From assembly GCF_947492455.1 (NCBI RefSeq), contig NZ_CANLNB010000005.1, forward strand, positions 124,001 to 188,000: 64,000 bases of DNA, in the 5' to 3' direction. The stretch comes from an uncultured Aliiroseovarius sp. GTDB lineage: Bacteria > Pseudomonadota > Alphaproteobacteria > Rhodobacterales > Rhodobacteraceae. Positions 18,017 through 26,565 of this stretch are shown piece after piece. Both the position numbers and the translations under genes were made by a program. The notes beneath the pieces were generated by a model. The model had not been told where the DNA came from. It searched no databases and worked only from the letters and a program-made list of their open reading frames with translations. Numbering within the stretch: the stretch's first letter is position 1; every line of letters starts with the position of its first letter.

Positions 18017-19026
18017 ATATTGAACGGCCTATTCCTTTTACCTGTGGCGCCTTGGATCATGTGCTTCCCTTGCACATGATCATCGACGGTTCCGGAGTGG
18101 TGCGCCACGCTGGGCCAACGATCCAGAAAGTCTTTGGTAAGCGCAAAGTGATAGGCCGGAATGTTTTTGGTTTGCTCGAGCTCAGGCGGCCCAGAAGCAT
18201 TTCGCGAATCGAAGATGTTGCCAAGATTGATGCGCGGCGGGTGCTGCTGAAAATCCGGGATGAATACCGCATGTCCGTGACCGGTGCGGTAACCGTGATG
18301 CCGGATTTGGATAGCGTGCTGCTAAACCTTTCCTTTGGCTATTCCATATCCGAAGCGGTCGCGCGCTATGAACTGACTGGCTCGGATTTTGCGCCAACTG
18401 ACTTAGCGGTTGAGATGCTGTATCTGGTTGAAGCGAAGTCTGCCGTGATGGAGATCGCCACCCAGTTGGCGCATCGTCTTCAGGGCGAAAAGGAAGTTGC
18501 CCAGACGCAGGCGCTAACGGATGGCTTGACCGGTCTTGCCAATCGGCGTGCCCTTGAACTGCGGTTAGAGCGGCAGTTTTTGCGGGGTGTGCCATTCTCG
18601 TTGATGCATCTCGATCTGGATTTTTTCAAATCGGTTAATGATACATATGGTCACGCGGCGGGGGACGCCGTGCTCGAATCTGTCGCCCAGATCCTGCGGG
18701 AAGAAACTCGTAAAGAGGATCTTGTCGCGCGGGTTGGTGGGGACGAGTTCGTGATTGTTTTGGACAATCAGGTCTATCCAACGCGGTTGGAAAAAATATC
18801 CACGCGTCTGATCAGGCGGATCGAAAGCCCAATATTGTTTCAGGACCAAGAATGCCGGGTGTCGGCCAGTATTGGTGTTGTGCCGTCGACAAACTATGCA
18901 AACCCGGATCAAACCATAATGGCCGAGGACGCGGACAAGGCGCTTTATGCATCGAAACACGCTGGGCGGGCAGGGTTTACGATTGCGGGTCGACCTGACG
19001 CGGTGGGGCGTTCTCTGATGAATTAA
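18013..19026 (+). CDS. HNOBA-GGDEF diguanylate cyclase, partner of the H-NOX-like protein
   Basis: A 337-residue cytoplasmic protein. Residues 1-140 match the HNOBA (H-NOX-associated, PAS-like) domain, with PLHMIIDGSGVVRHAGP and the region after it. A helical linker (about 140-170) leads to a GGDEF domain with LTDGLTGLANRRAL, the active site ARVGGDEF and RKED five residues upstream as the RxxD inhibitory site, so it should be active and product-inhibited. The start at 18013 overlaps the previous stop (ATGA). H-NOX/diguanylate cyclase pairs are an established NO-sensing arrangement in bacteria, including Dinoroseobacter; here the sensor partner seems unable to bind heme in the usual way. Confidence 0.92.
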   Translation: MNIERPIPFTCGALDHVLPLHMIIDGSGVVRHAGPTIQKVFGKRKVIGRNVFGLLELRRPRSISRIEDVAKIDARRVLLKIRDEYRMSVTGAVTVMPDLDSVLLNLSFGYSISEAVARYELTGSDFAPTDLAVEMLYLVEAKSAVMEIATQLAHRLQGEKEVAQTQALTDGLTGLANRRALELRLERQFLRGVPFSLMHLDLDFFKSVNDTYGHAAGDAVLESVAQILREETRKEDLVARVGGDEFVIVLDNQVYPTRLEKISTRLIRRIESPILFQDQECRVSASIGVVPSTNYANPDQTIMAEDADKALYASKHAGRAGFTIAGRPDAVGRSLMN

Positions 19027-20037
19027 CAGATGCCGGGGTGGGTCTCAACGCAACGTTGCCCCCCTCGCGTCAGAGCGCCAACATCATTGCTATCGCGTGT
19101 AATAAAGCGTTCAACGGTCGCTGAAATTGGACGTTTTACTGATGCCGGTTGGTGGAGCTGCACAGGCCGGAGAAATCATCTGTCCTCTCCCTTAGGCATC
19201 CATTGAATCGCGCGGAGGTGTCGGAAGCCGATATTCACGCAGATTGATCGCTTGATTGGGTATTTAGTGGCCTCTCGTTCGCGGGGACATGGACCTAGGA
19301 AGGCGGCAATTGCTGCCGACAGATTATGCGTGCTCTGACGGGTGCGTCGATCTGTGTGTCCGTGCGTGCAGATCACGCCCCCGATGGCGTGGTTCGTGTC
19401 GTGATTTTCGAGGGGCCGTGTGGTCCCGCGAGGTTTGATGTCGGACACTAATTGTACTGGCTGAACTCCAATCCGAATAACGGATGTCTGTACATTAGCT
19501 GATTTCAAGAGCTCCAACTGGCAGTGCGGGCAGTTTAGAGCTAACCAGTCTCCGCTGAATTTCGCGATTTACTGGGAATTCACAGGGAAATTACGGCTAG
19601 TTTTGACTGTGATATGCCAAAACGGGGAAAAGCCACCTGATAAAACTCAAAAAAAGAGGGGTGTTGAAGGCAATTTCCCTGTTAGTGAAACAACAGGGAA
19701 TATGGTTTTGGATTTTAGGGAAATCCTGCCGCTGATCCTCCGTTTCCTAACCATAGCGGCGGACCATTTCAGTGGGGGAGGATCAACGATTGTCATGGGC
19801 TCTCTGCAGACCTCGGAGGCGGCGCAAAAACGACAAAACCAAGGGCTTATAGTAAGACGATGACGGCCCAGAGTATGGTCAGTCGATGCCGCAGCTGCTA
19901 CCCGTATTCCAGATATTGGCAAAGCCTTGAGAAGACCGTAGGTTGAGTTAGTTAGCCTCTGAATCCTGATGCGCAAAACTCAGCATTCAGTGTATGAGCG
20001 TTTTGAAAAGGGTAGCGCATCAAGCGTGAAGCAAAAA
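19027..20037. other. Long non-coding, AT-richer stretch with an inverted repeat
   Basis: No convincing gene is seen in about 1 kb. Base composition is visibly lower in GC than the flanking genes. It contains an 11-bp perfect inverted repeat (acagggaaatt at 19582-19592, complement at 19672-19682) and further copies of the CAGGGAA word near 19692 and 19724. Possible reading frames here are short and have no recognisable protein pattern. The stretch may be the scar of past insertions and may carry the promoter of the protease gene. Confidence 0.55.
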
Positions 20038-22170
20038 ATGAGATTTTCGAAGTATATCGCCGCGTTACTGGTTTGTCCGACGGTTCTTTTAACGGGGTGT
20101 GTAGGAGATGACACATCTTCTGGTGGGGGAGGAGAAACCGGCTCACCTCCCTCGACGAGTGACGCGCTGCAGGCTTACTTTCTTCAAAGTCTTGATACGG
20201 TGCGTGCTGAGGCGAACCGATTGCTCAATGATGACTCGCGGTACCAGCTTCAAGACACTCCGACTGGTGCCTACGCGGACTTGAATGGGAACGGTGTCTA
20301 CGATCCCATTGTGGATGTACTATTGAATGGAAGCCCTCTCAGGCATGCTGGTATTCACTATGCGCATGCTGCGGGCTTAACCGGGGCGGGCGAAGTTATC
20401 GCGATCTCGGATGCTGGATTTCTTACGAGCCATGAAACTCTGGCAGGAAAGACACTGACCACAGGATCAAACTTATTAGTAGATAATCACGGCACTTTTG
20501 TCGCATCCGTGGCGGCCGGCAACTCGGATGACATGATTGGCGTTGCCCCAGAAGCAGATCTGATTTTAGGCAACTTCGGGAGCTTCGAACAGCTGCGCGA
20601 AACAGCCTTGAGCGCGGCTTCTCTCGGAGCTGTTGCCCTCAACAATTCTTGGGGATTTGATGGTTTGGACGCCACGATATCGGACTATAGCGAGATGCAA
20701 TCATATTCCGGTGCACAAAGCTACATTCAGGGATTGGAAACCTTTGCCCAAGATGGGATTGTTCTTTTCGCTGTTTCGAATGACAACGAGAATCCCACAA
20801 TCGGATTGATGGCAGGCTTGCCATTACTCGAGCCAGATCTAGAGGATAGTTGGCTCGCTGTCGTCAATGGTGTGCCTGTCATGCAAGATGATGACATTGT
20901 TTCTGCTCGACGGGTATCTGGCGCCTGCCTTGAGGCCGCAGCTTGGTGCATAGCTGCAGATGGAAGTTGGATTGGTGCAACTGCAGGTGGCATAGATAGC
21001 TATGCATTTGGCACAGGCACGTCTTATTCTGCTCCACTAGTTGCCGGAGCACTTGCTCTTTTGGCTGAAGCCTTTCCAACTCTGACACATCAAGACCTTC
21101 GGGTTCGACTTCTAGCCACAGCTGACAACAGCTTCACAGGTTTTGAGACGAGTGGCTCAGTGGAACTGGCCGATGGGTTTTATCACGACTACAGCGACGA
21201 GTGGGGGCACGGGTTTATAGATGTAGCGGCCGCGCTGTTGCCAATTGGGCAGCCCGTGGTGACGCTGGAAAGCGGTTTCGAGTTGGACGTTGGACGAGAT
21301 CCGTTAGCCGCTTCTGGTGGTGCTAGTGGTGATGCGGTTGCCCGCGCCCTGAATGGGGTTGAAGTTGTCAGTCTGGATGCCTTTTCAGCACCGTTTGCAA
21401 TCGAAGCATCTTCCCTAGTCGCGCAGCGATCGTCTGCTCCACTATTCTCTCCCAGTGAGCTTCATAAAAGGGATCGTCTTAAGGAAAGCAGCTTCCGTAG
21501 AGATGCTTTTTTTGGTCAAGGTGTCAGGGTGCCGCTTCAGGGGGGGGAGTCAGATCTCGAAATATCCTACTATAATAGCAGTTTAAGTGGTGTAGATTCT
21601 TATGGACTAGGCCTTAGTCGCACATTTGATTTTAGCAATGCTTCCTTGCAGCTGAGTGCAGGCATTGGGCATGACACAGCAAACTTGCTTTCGACATGGA
21701 ATGGCAGTTCAAGCTCAACGCTCTTTACTGTTGGGATGGCATATGCCGCGAATTTGTCTAGCAGCACCAGCGCCAGTTTTGAAGTTGGTTACGCATCGGG
21801 CCGAGAGGCTTCTATGTTAGCCCAACCCGCAGATGTATTAATGAACTCAGCTACTCTCTCGCTATCACACAGGAATGCTTTCACGCGAAACGATACTATT
21901 TCAATTTCGCTTTCCTTACCTGCGGCAGTCACTTCAGGAAGTACGTCTCTTTCACTTCCCACGTTTTCTGAGACGAACAAGATTGTCTACACTAACATTC
22001 CGGTCAGTCTCGCACCCGAACGGCGCGAAATGCAGTTGTCGTTGACCTATGAGCGTCCTATTGCATCTGGGGCTACTTTAGGCCTGACCTTGCGGCATGC
22101 CGAGAACCAAGGCAACATTTCGGGAGCCCGAGACACCGGAGTTCTGTTCACGCTAAATAGGGTTTTTTGA
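20038..22170 (+). CDS. Lipidated subtilisin-type (S8) serine protease autotransporter
   Basis: A 710-residue protein. The start at 20038 is chosen because it places a lipoprotein signal at the N terminus: lipobox LLTGC with Cys21, then a Gly/Ser-rich linker. The S8 domain (about 75-390) has all catalytic blocks: Asp in IAISDAGF, His in DNHGTFVASVAAG, Asn in ALNNSWG, Ser in GTSYSAPLVAGALALL. About 100 linker residues lead to a C-terminal beta-barrel region (about 490-710) of alternating strands, ending in Phe (LFTLNRVF). The plan is that of NalP and SphB1, surface proteases that process other secreted proteins. The gene is AT-richer than its neighbours (26 of 60 bases GC in 21841-21900), which suggests transfer. 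The ribosome site is weak. Confidence 0.85.
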   Translation: MRFSKYIAALLVCPTVLLTGCVGDDTSSGGGGETGSPPSTSDALQAYFLQSLDTVRAEANRLLNDDSRYQLQDTPTGAYADLNGNGVYDPIVDVLLNGSPLRHAGIHYAHAAGLTGAGEVIAISDAGFLTSHETLAGKTLTTGSNLLVDNHGTFVASVAAGNSDDMIGVAPEADLILGNFGSFEQLRETALSAASLGAVALNNSWGFDGLDATISDYSEMQSYSGAQSYIQGLETFAQDGIVLFAVSNDNENPTIGLMAGLPLLEPDLEDSWLAVVNGVPVMQDDDIVSARRVSGACLEAAAWCIAADGSWIGATAGGIDSYAFGTGTSYSAPLVAGALALLAEAFPTLTHQDLRVRLLATADNSFTGFETSGSVELADGFYHDYSDEWGHGFIDVAAALLPIGQPVVTLESGFELDVGRDPLAASGGASGDAVARALNGVEVVSLDAFSAPFAIEASSLVAQRSSAPLFSPSELHKRDRLKESSFRRDAFFGQGVRVPLQGGESDLEISYYNSSLSGVDSYGLGLSRTFDFSNASLQLSAGIGHDTANLLSTWNGSSSSTLFTVGMAYAANLSSSTSASFEVGYASGREASMLAQPADVLMNSATLSLSHRNAFTRNDTISISLSLPAAVTSGSTSLSLPTFSETNKIVYTNIPVSLAPERREMQLSLTYERPIASGATLGLTLRHAENQGNISGARDTGVLFTLNRVF

Positions 22171-22816
22171 GAGCAGACGTAAATGGCGACCGAAGATGTG
22201 ACGTCTGAGCTATTCCCCGATGTTTGGATAAGTTTGAGCGTAATTTTAGCGACTCTCTGCTCTCGCTGATCGGGTTTCCTGTTTTCTGTATCCAACTGGT
22301 AAACTACTGGCGGGCGGCTTGTCGCTATGAAAGCAGCAAGCCTACCCGCGTTCGCGCTTGTCGCCCCGCCTTGAACACGGGGCGCATTGTCGGTCAAAAA
22401 CGACCGCTCAAGCCAAAACTCGTTGAGCGTGAAGCCTAGATCCCGATCTTTCACCCTTGTGCAATGAGCAGAACCATTCACCTAGACACACTGAACACTC
22501 GCGCCCAAGCCGCCAATGCGTGGCTCAGAAACGTCGTTGGAATGAGAGAGCGCGGGTAATACTGGAAAACATAACACCCCACCAACCGAAAGAGTTCTTT
22601 GCAATTTCGCCCCCTTGTGACCTTAGAAGGAACTAAAACCAGATTTCTCGATCTCTCAAACTGGGAAGACGTAATTGGTGGACAGAGACACGTCGTCCAA
22701 ATCAGCCGCAATGGTCTCCGAAAGCGCGTCTCTACCTACCAGGTCATTTGGGAATTCTTTGAATACCCCGCGCAATACCGGTCAGCTAAGAGAGACAACT
22801 AAACAAGGGATGTGGG
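22171..22816. other. Non-coding stretch between the protease gene and tRNA-Glu
   Basis: About 650 bases with several short overlapping reading frames but none with a recognisable family, signal or ribosome site. It is AT-richer than the core genes. A short hairpin-like CGGTCAAAAACGACCG lies near 22390. It could hold remains of an integrase or other mobile gene next to the tRNA, but I see no integrase motif and no partial tRNA repeat. Confidence 0.45.
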
Positions 22817-22891
22817 TGGCAGCCCGTAGGGGAATCGAACCCCTCTTTCCAGGTTGAAAACCTGGCGTCCTAACCGATAGACGAACGGGCC
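22817..22891 (-). tRNA. tRNA-Glu (TTC), copy 1
   Basis: On the minus strand 75 bases fold as a cloverleaf: acceptor GGCCCGT/ACGGGCT, D-arm, anticodon arm CCAGG-TTTTCAA-CCTGG with anticodon TTC, T-arm with GGTTCGATTCC, and an encoded CCA. The first acceptor pair would be G-U. Identical to the copy at 23041. Confidence 0.95.
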
Positions 22892-23040
22892 ACGCTGTTG
22901 GTAGGCGGCTTATAAGGCCAGCCGAATTGTGAGCGCAAGAGCTGAAATGCGGGAAAGGCGAAAAAAATCCAAAGCGGTGTTCATGCCGTGCAATTACGGC
23001 ACCGAGTGCGATGGAAGACTAATTTCGATCTGGGAGAAAA

Positions 23041-23115
23041 TGGCAGCCCGTAGGGGAATCGAACCCCTCTTTCCAGGTTGAAAACCTGGCGTCCTAACCG
23101 ATAGACGAACGGGCC
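23041..23115 (-). tRNA. tRNA-Glu (TTC), copy 2
   Basis: Same 75-base sequence as the copy at 22817, with anticodon TTC and encoded CCA. The identity extends seven bases past the 5' end of the tRNA (acgctgt on the plus strand), giving an 82-base direct repeat. The two genes are 149 bases apart and may be cotranscribed. Confidence 0.95.
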
Positions 23116-23203
23116 ACGCTGTGGTGAGGGGTTTCTATGTCAAAGCCCCAACCCGTGCAAGAGGCATTTTCACTTTTTTCGACGATCGGAAAATATACTA
23201 TTT

Positions 23204-24952
23204 TCAGGCCTTTGCGGCATCTTCCAAGCGTAGCTGCGGGCTGAGCCGTCCCTGCCAATGATTCACTTCGAGTCGTCCCGCCAGATGGAACCTGACGCCG
23301 CCATGCTGTTCCAACATGGGGCCAAGCGGTCCGTCAAAGGCGCCAAAGGCAATCGCGTCGATCCGCGTGCCTAGGCCGTCTCCAAAGCTGACCTTCAGAT
23401 GATTTTGGCCGACTCGTTTGGCAAACAGGATCTGCACATCCGGAAACGCAAAGCGTGGGGCGGGGGCGGAGGCCCCGAACGGGCCAGCTTCTTCCAGCTG
23501 TTCGATCAGATCGACCGATGCTGCAGATGGCATAAGGATACCATCCAGCTTCAGGTCCGCGGCGCCCAGTTCCCCGGCCCCTTGCTTTTCCATAAGCTCG
23601 CTGAGGCGCGCCATGGCAGGTTCCAATTGGTCGCGGGTCAGGCTGAGGCCCGCGGCCATTTTATGCCCGCCGCCTTTTTCGATCAGACCGTCTGCGGCCA
23701 GCTTCTGAATCGCCGCGCCAAGATCGATGCCGGTGACAGATCGCCCTGACCCTTTGCCGTCATCCCCATCAAATCCAATGACAATCGCGGGGCGGTTGGT
23801 GGCTTCTTTTAGGCGGCTGGCGACAATGCCAACGACACCGGGATGCCAGCCGCCCCCTGCGGCCCAGACCAGCGGGGCATCTAGCCCGCGATCCTCGGCC
23901 TGATCTATGGCCAGTTCTTGTACGCGGGCCTCGATTTCACGGCGTTCGGCGTTGAGTTCGTTCAGCCTTTCGGCGATCGACTGGGCTTCATTCGCATCGG
24001 TTGTGGACAGCAAGCGAGCGCCCAAATCCGCCTTGCCAATCCGTCCGCCAGCGTTTACGCGCGGCCCCAGAAGATAGCCCAGATGATAGGCGCGGGGGGC
24101 TTCATTCAGGCCAGCGACATCCGCCAGCGCGACCATGCCGGGGCGCGCGCGCCGCGCCATGATTTTCAGCCCTTGGCGCACAAGGGCGCGGTTGGCGTCA
24201 ATCAGCGGGGCGACGTCGGCCACGGTGCCAAGCGCCACAAGGTCGAGCATCGAGATTAGGTCCGGTCCAGAGCGTCCCGCCTCGCGCAGCAGGCGGCCCA
24301 GTTCGACCAGCACAAGGAACACCACACCGGCCGCGCAGAGGTATCCCGGCGCGTCGGCCTCGTCCTGTCGGTTCGGGTTCACCACGGCGATGGCGTCGGG
24401 AAGAGTTTCGGCCCCAAGGTGGTGGTCCAGCACGATCACATCGGCGCCCTTCGCACGGGCGGCAGCGATGGGTTCAAAGCTGAGCGTGCCGCAATCCACG
24501 CAAATGATCAGGCTGTGATCGGCGGCCAGTTTTTCCATCGCGGGTGTGTTGGGGCCATAGCCTTCTTCAATCCGGTCTGGGATATACAGCGTGACCTGCC
24601 GATTGAACTGTCGAAACCAGTCGATCAGCAAGGTTGCCGATGTCGCGCCATCCACGTCGTAATCGGCGAAAATGGCGACCCGCTCGGATTGGTCCAGAGC
24701 GGTCAGGATGCGGGCGGCGGCTTTGTCCATGTCCTTCAGCTTGCGCGGATCGGGCAGAAGATCGCGCAGGGTCGGGTCCAGAAAACCGGTCGCTTCGTGC
24801 GGGGGGATGCCGCGTTGGGCCAGAAGTGTACACAGGGCAGCAGGCAGTTGGGTGTGCTGGCCAATGGCCTCGGCCTGACGTTCGACCTCGGCCGTGGGAC
24901 CAAGCCATTTGCGCCCGGTCAGAGAGCTTTCAACTCCAAGGAATGCGCTCAT
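23204..24952 (-). CDS. recJ: Single-stranded-DNA-specific 5'-3' exonuclease RecJ
   Basis: DNA repair and recombination exonuclease of the DHH superfamily. The 582-residue protein has IFADYDVDGATSATL (motif I) near residue 97, ICVDCGT, the DHH motif VLDHHLGAE near 175, and KGSGRSVTGIDLGAAI plus KGGGHKMAAGLSL of the DHHA1 part, then an OB-fold end. Length fits the family. Its ATG overlaps the stop of the upstream hydrolase gene (ATGA), suggesting coupling in a glpX-hydrolase-recJ operon. Confidence 0.95.
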   Translation of the reverse strand: MSAFLGVESSLTGRKWLGPTAEVERQAEAIGQHTQLPAALCTLLAQRGIPPHEATGFLDPTLRDLLPDPRKLKDMDKAAARILTALDQSERVAIFADYDVDGATSATLLIDWFRQFNRQVTLYIPDRIEEGYGPNTPAMEKLAADHSLIICVDCGTLSFEPIAAARAKGADVIVLDHHLGAETLPDAIAVVNPNRQDEADAPGYLCAAGVVFLVLVELGRLLREAGRSGPDLISMLDLVALGTVADVAPLIDANRALVRQGLKIMARRARPGMVALADVAGLNEAPRAYHLGYLLGPRVNAGGRIGKADLGARLLSTTDANEAQSIAERLNELNAERREIEARVQELAIDQAEDRGLDAPLVWAAGGGWHPGVVGIVASRLKEATNRPAIVIGFDGDDGKGSGRSVTGIDLGAAIQKLAADGLIEKGGGHKMAAGLSLTRDQLEPAMARLSELMEKQGAGELGAADLKLDGILMPSAASVDLIEQLEEAGPFGASAPAPRFAFPDVQILFAKRVGQNHLKVSFGDGLGTRIDAIAFGAFDGPLGPMLEQHGGVRFHLAGRLEVNHWQGRLSPQLRLEDAAKA

Positions 24953-25500
24953 GCAAGCACCTGATCGGTGGCGACTACGGTGGCGAATTCGCCGTTCAAC
25001 TGGTCCAGAGCTGCGGTATGGATGTCCTCAGCGGATGGGGCTGGTCCATCGCGCCAGGCGCTGTCCGCATTGCCCGTGAAGGCCGCGCAGGCGTCGTGGA
25101 CCAGCGTCACGTCAAAGCCCAGATTGGCCGCCATGCGGGTGGTGGTCGAGACACAATGGGGGGTCGTCAGGCCACAGATTGTAACCCTCTCAACATCCTG
25201 CTTTCGCAGCATTTTTTCAAGATCTGTGCCGATGAAACCCGAGTTCACATTCTTGGCCATGACCGTCTCGCCCTCGCGCGGGGCGACCATGGACTTCAGG
25301 GCCACAAGTCCGCCATCTGGGTGCAGGGGGCTGCCCGGCGTGGTCGACAGGTGCTGAATGTGAAAAACGGGCGCATTTTGCGCCCGCCAATGGGTCAGAA
25401 GCCGGGCGGCGTTGGCCTCGGCGTCCGGATTGTTGCGCGTGCCCCAGAACGGGTCGTCAAACCCTTCCTGAATGTCGATCAGGATCAGGGCACCCAGCAT
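24949..25500 (-). CDS. Isochorismatase-like cysteine hydrolase
   Basis: A 183-residue protein of the isochorismatase/nicotinamidase fold. The catalytic triad is visible: Asp in ALILIDIQEGF, Lys in VMAKNVNSGF, Cys in TTPHCVSTTTR. The start at 25498-25500 overlaps the glpX stop by one base (TGATG), and its stop overlaps the recJ start, so three genes are tightly coupled. The small amide-type substrate is unknown. It has no obvious functional link with its neighbours. Confidence 0.88.
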   Translation of the reverse strand: MLGALILIDIQEGFDDPFWGTRNNPDAEANAARLLTHWRAQNAPVFHIQHLSTTPGSPLHPDGGLVALKSMVAPREGETVMAKNVNSGFIGTDLEKMLRKQDVERVTICGLTTPHCVSTTTRMAANLGFDVTLVHDACAAFTGNADSAWRDGPAPSAEDIHTAALDQLNGEFATVVATDQVLA

Positions 25501-26465
25501 CAAGCGACCGGGTTGCGATAGATCATACGACGGACCGAGCCGGTTTTCGAACGCATCAGCAGCGTTTCGGTCGTCAGCCAGCCGGGCTCGCGTTTGATGC
25601 CCGAAACGATCGAGCCATCGGTCACGCCGGTCGCGGCAAAGATCACGTCCGCTGTGACCATCTCGTCGCGCGAATAGATGCGGTCCAAATCGGTGATGCC
25701 GGCTTTGGCAGCACGGCCACGTTCGTCGTCGTTGCGGAAGGTCAGCTGACCCCACATCTGACCGCCCATGCATTTCAGCGCGGACGCTGCCAGAACGCCT
25801 TCAGGCGCACCGCCGCGACCCATATACATGTCGATGCCGGTGATGTCGGCTTCGGCACAGTGGATCACGCCAGCCACGTCACCATCGGTGATCAGGCGGA
25901 TGGCGGCGCCGGTCGAGCGGATGCCTTCGATCATTTCTTCGTGGCGCGGACGCTCCAGAACACAGACGGTGATGTCCTTGGTCTCGCAACCTTTGGCCTT
26001 GGCCAGAGCTTCGACACGCTCTTTCGGCGACATGGCCAGCGACACGACGTCTTTGGGGTAGCCCGGGCCGATGGCCAGCTTTTCCATGTAGACGTCGGGG
26101 GCGTGCAACAGCGTGCCGCGCGGGGCCATCGCGATTACGGTCAGTGCGTTCGGCATGTCTTTGGCGGTCAGCGTGGTGCCTTCCAGCGGGTCCAGCGCGA
26201 TGTCGACGGCGGGGCCTTCGCCAGTGCCGACTTCTTCGCCGATGTACAGCATCGGGGCTTCGTCGCGTTCACCTTCGCCGATCACAACGGTGCCTTGGAT
26301 TTCCAGCAGGTTCAGCTGGTCACGCATGGCGTTCACGGCGGCTTGGTCTGCGGCTTTTTCGTCCCCGCGACCCACAAGGTCGGCACTGGCCATGGCAGCG
26401 GCTTCGGAAACACGGGCCAAACCAAGCGAAAGCATACGGTCGGCGAAAACGACTTTATCGGCCAT
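25500..26465 (-). CDS. glpX: Fructose-1,6-bisphosphatase class II
   Basis: Gluconeogenic and Calvin-type phosphatase producing fructose 6-phosphate. The start is placed at the ATG at 26465 (MADKVVFADRM) because GAGG lies ten bases upstream; a TTG three codons earlier is too close to it. The 321-residue protein has GEGERDEAPML near residues 57-67, the metal and phosphate block DPLEGTTLTAKD near 86-97, and YMGRGGAPEGVLAA near 200. Normal length. First gene of the glpX-hydrolase-recJ group. Confidence 0.95.
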   Translation of the reverse strand: MADKVVFADRMLSLGLARVSEAAAMASADLVGRGDEKAADQAAVNAMRDQLNLLEIQGTVVIGEGERDEAPMLYIGEEVGTGEGPAVDIALDPLEGTTLTAKDMPNALTVIAMAPRGTLLHAPDVYMEKLAIGPGYPKDVVSLAMSPKERVEALAKAKGCETKDITVCVLERPRHEEMIEGIRSTGAAIRLITDGDVAGVIHCAEADITGIDMYMGRGGAPEGVLAASALKCMGGQMWGQLTFRNDDERGRAAKAGITDLDRIYSRDEMVTADVIFAATGVTDGSIVSGIKREPGWLTTETLLMRSKTGSVRRMIYRNPVA

Positions 26466-26565
26466 AAGGGGCAATCCTCACTGTCTCTAGTTGCTTTCCG
26501 GTTTAAGGGCCGGTGGGGGCAGGGGCAAGGGCATTACGCGACGAAAAGGCACGGTTGCGAAGGTT

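Noticed and set aside
19603-19863. Possible 86-residue protein in the AT-rich stretch
   Set aside because: It lies over the inverted repeat, has no ribosome site and no family pattern.
22599-22802. Possible 67-residue protein upstream of tRNA-Glu
   Set aside because: No recognised domain or ribosome site and flanked by non-coding sequence; may be a remnant.
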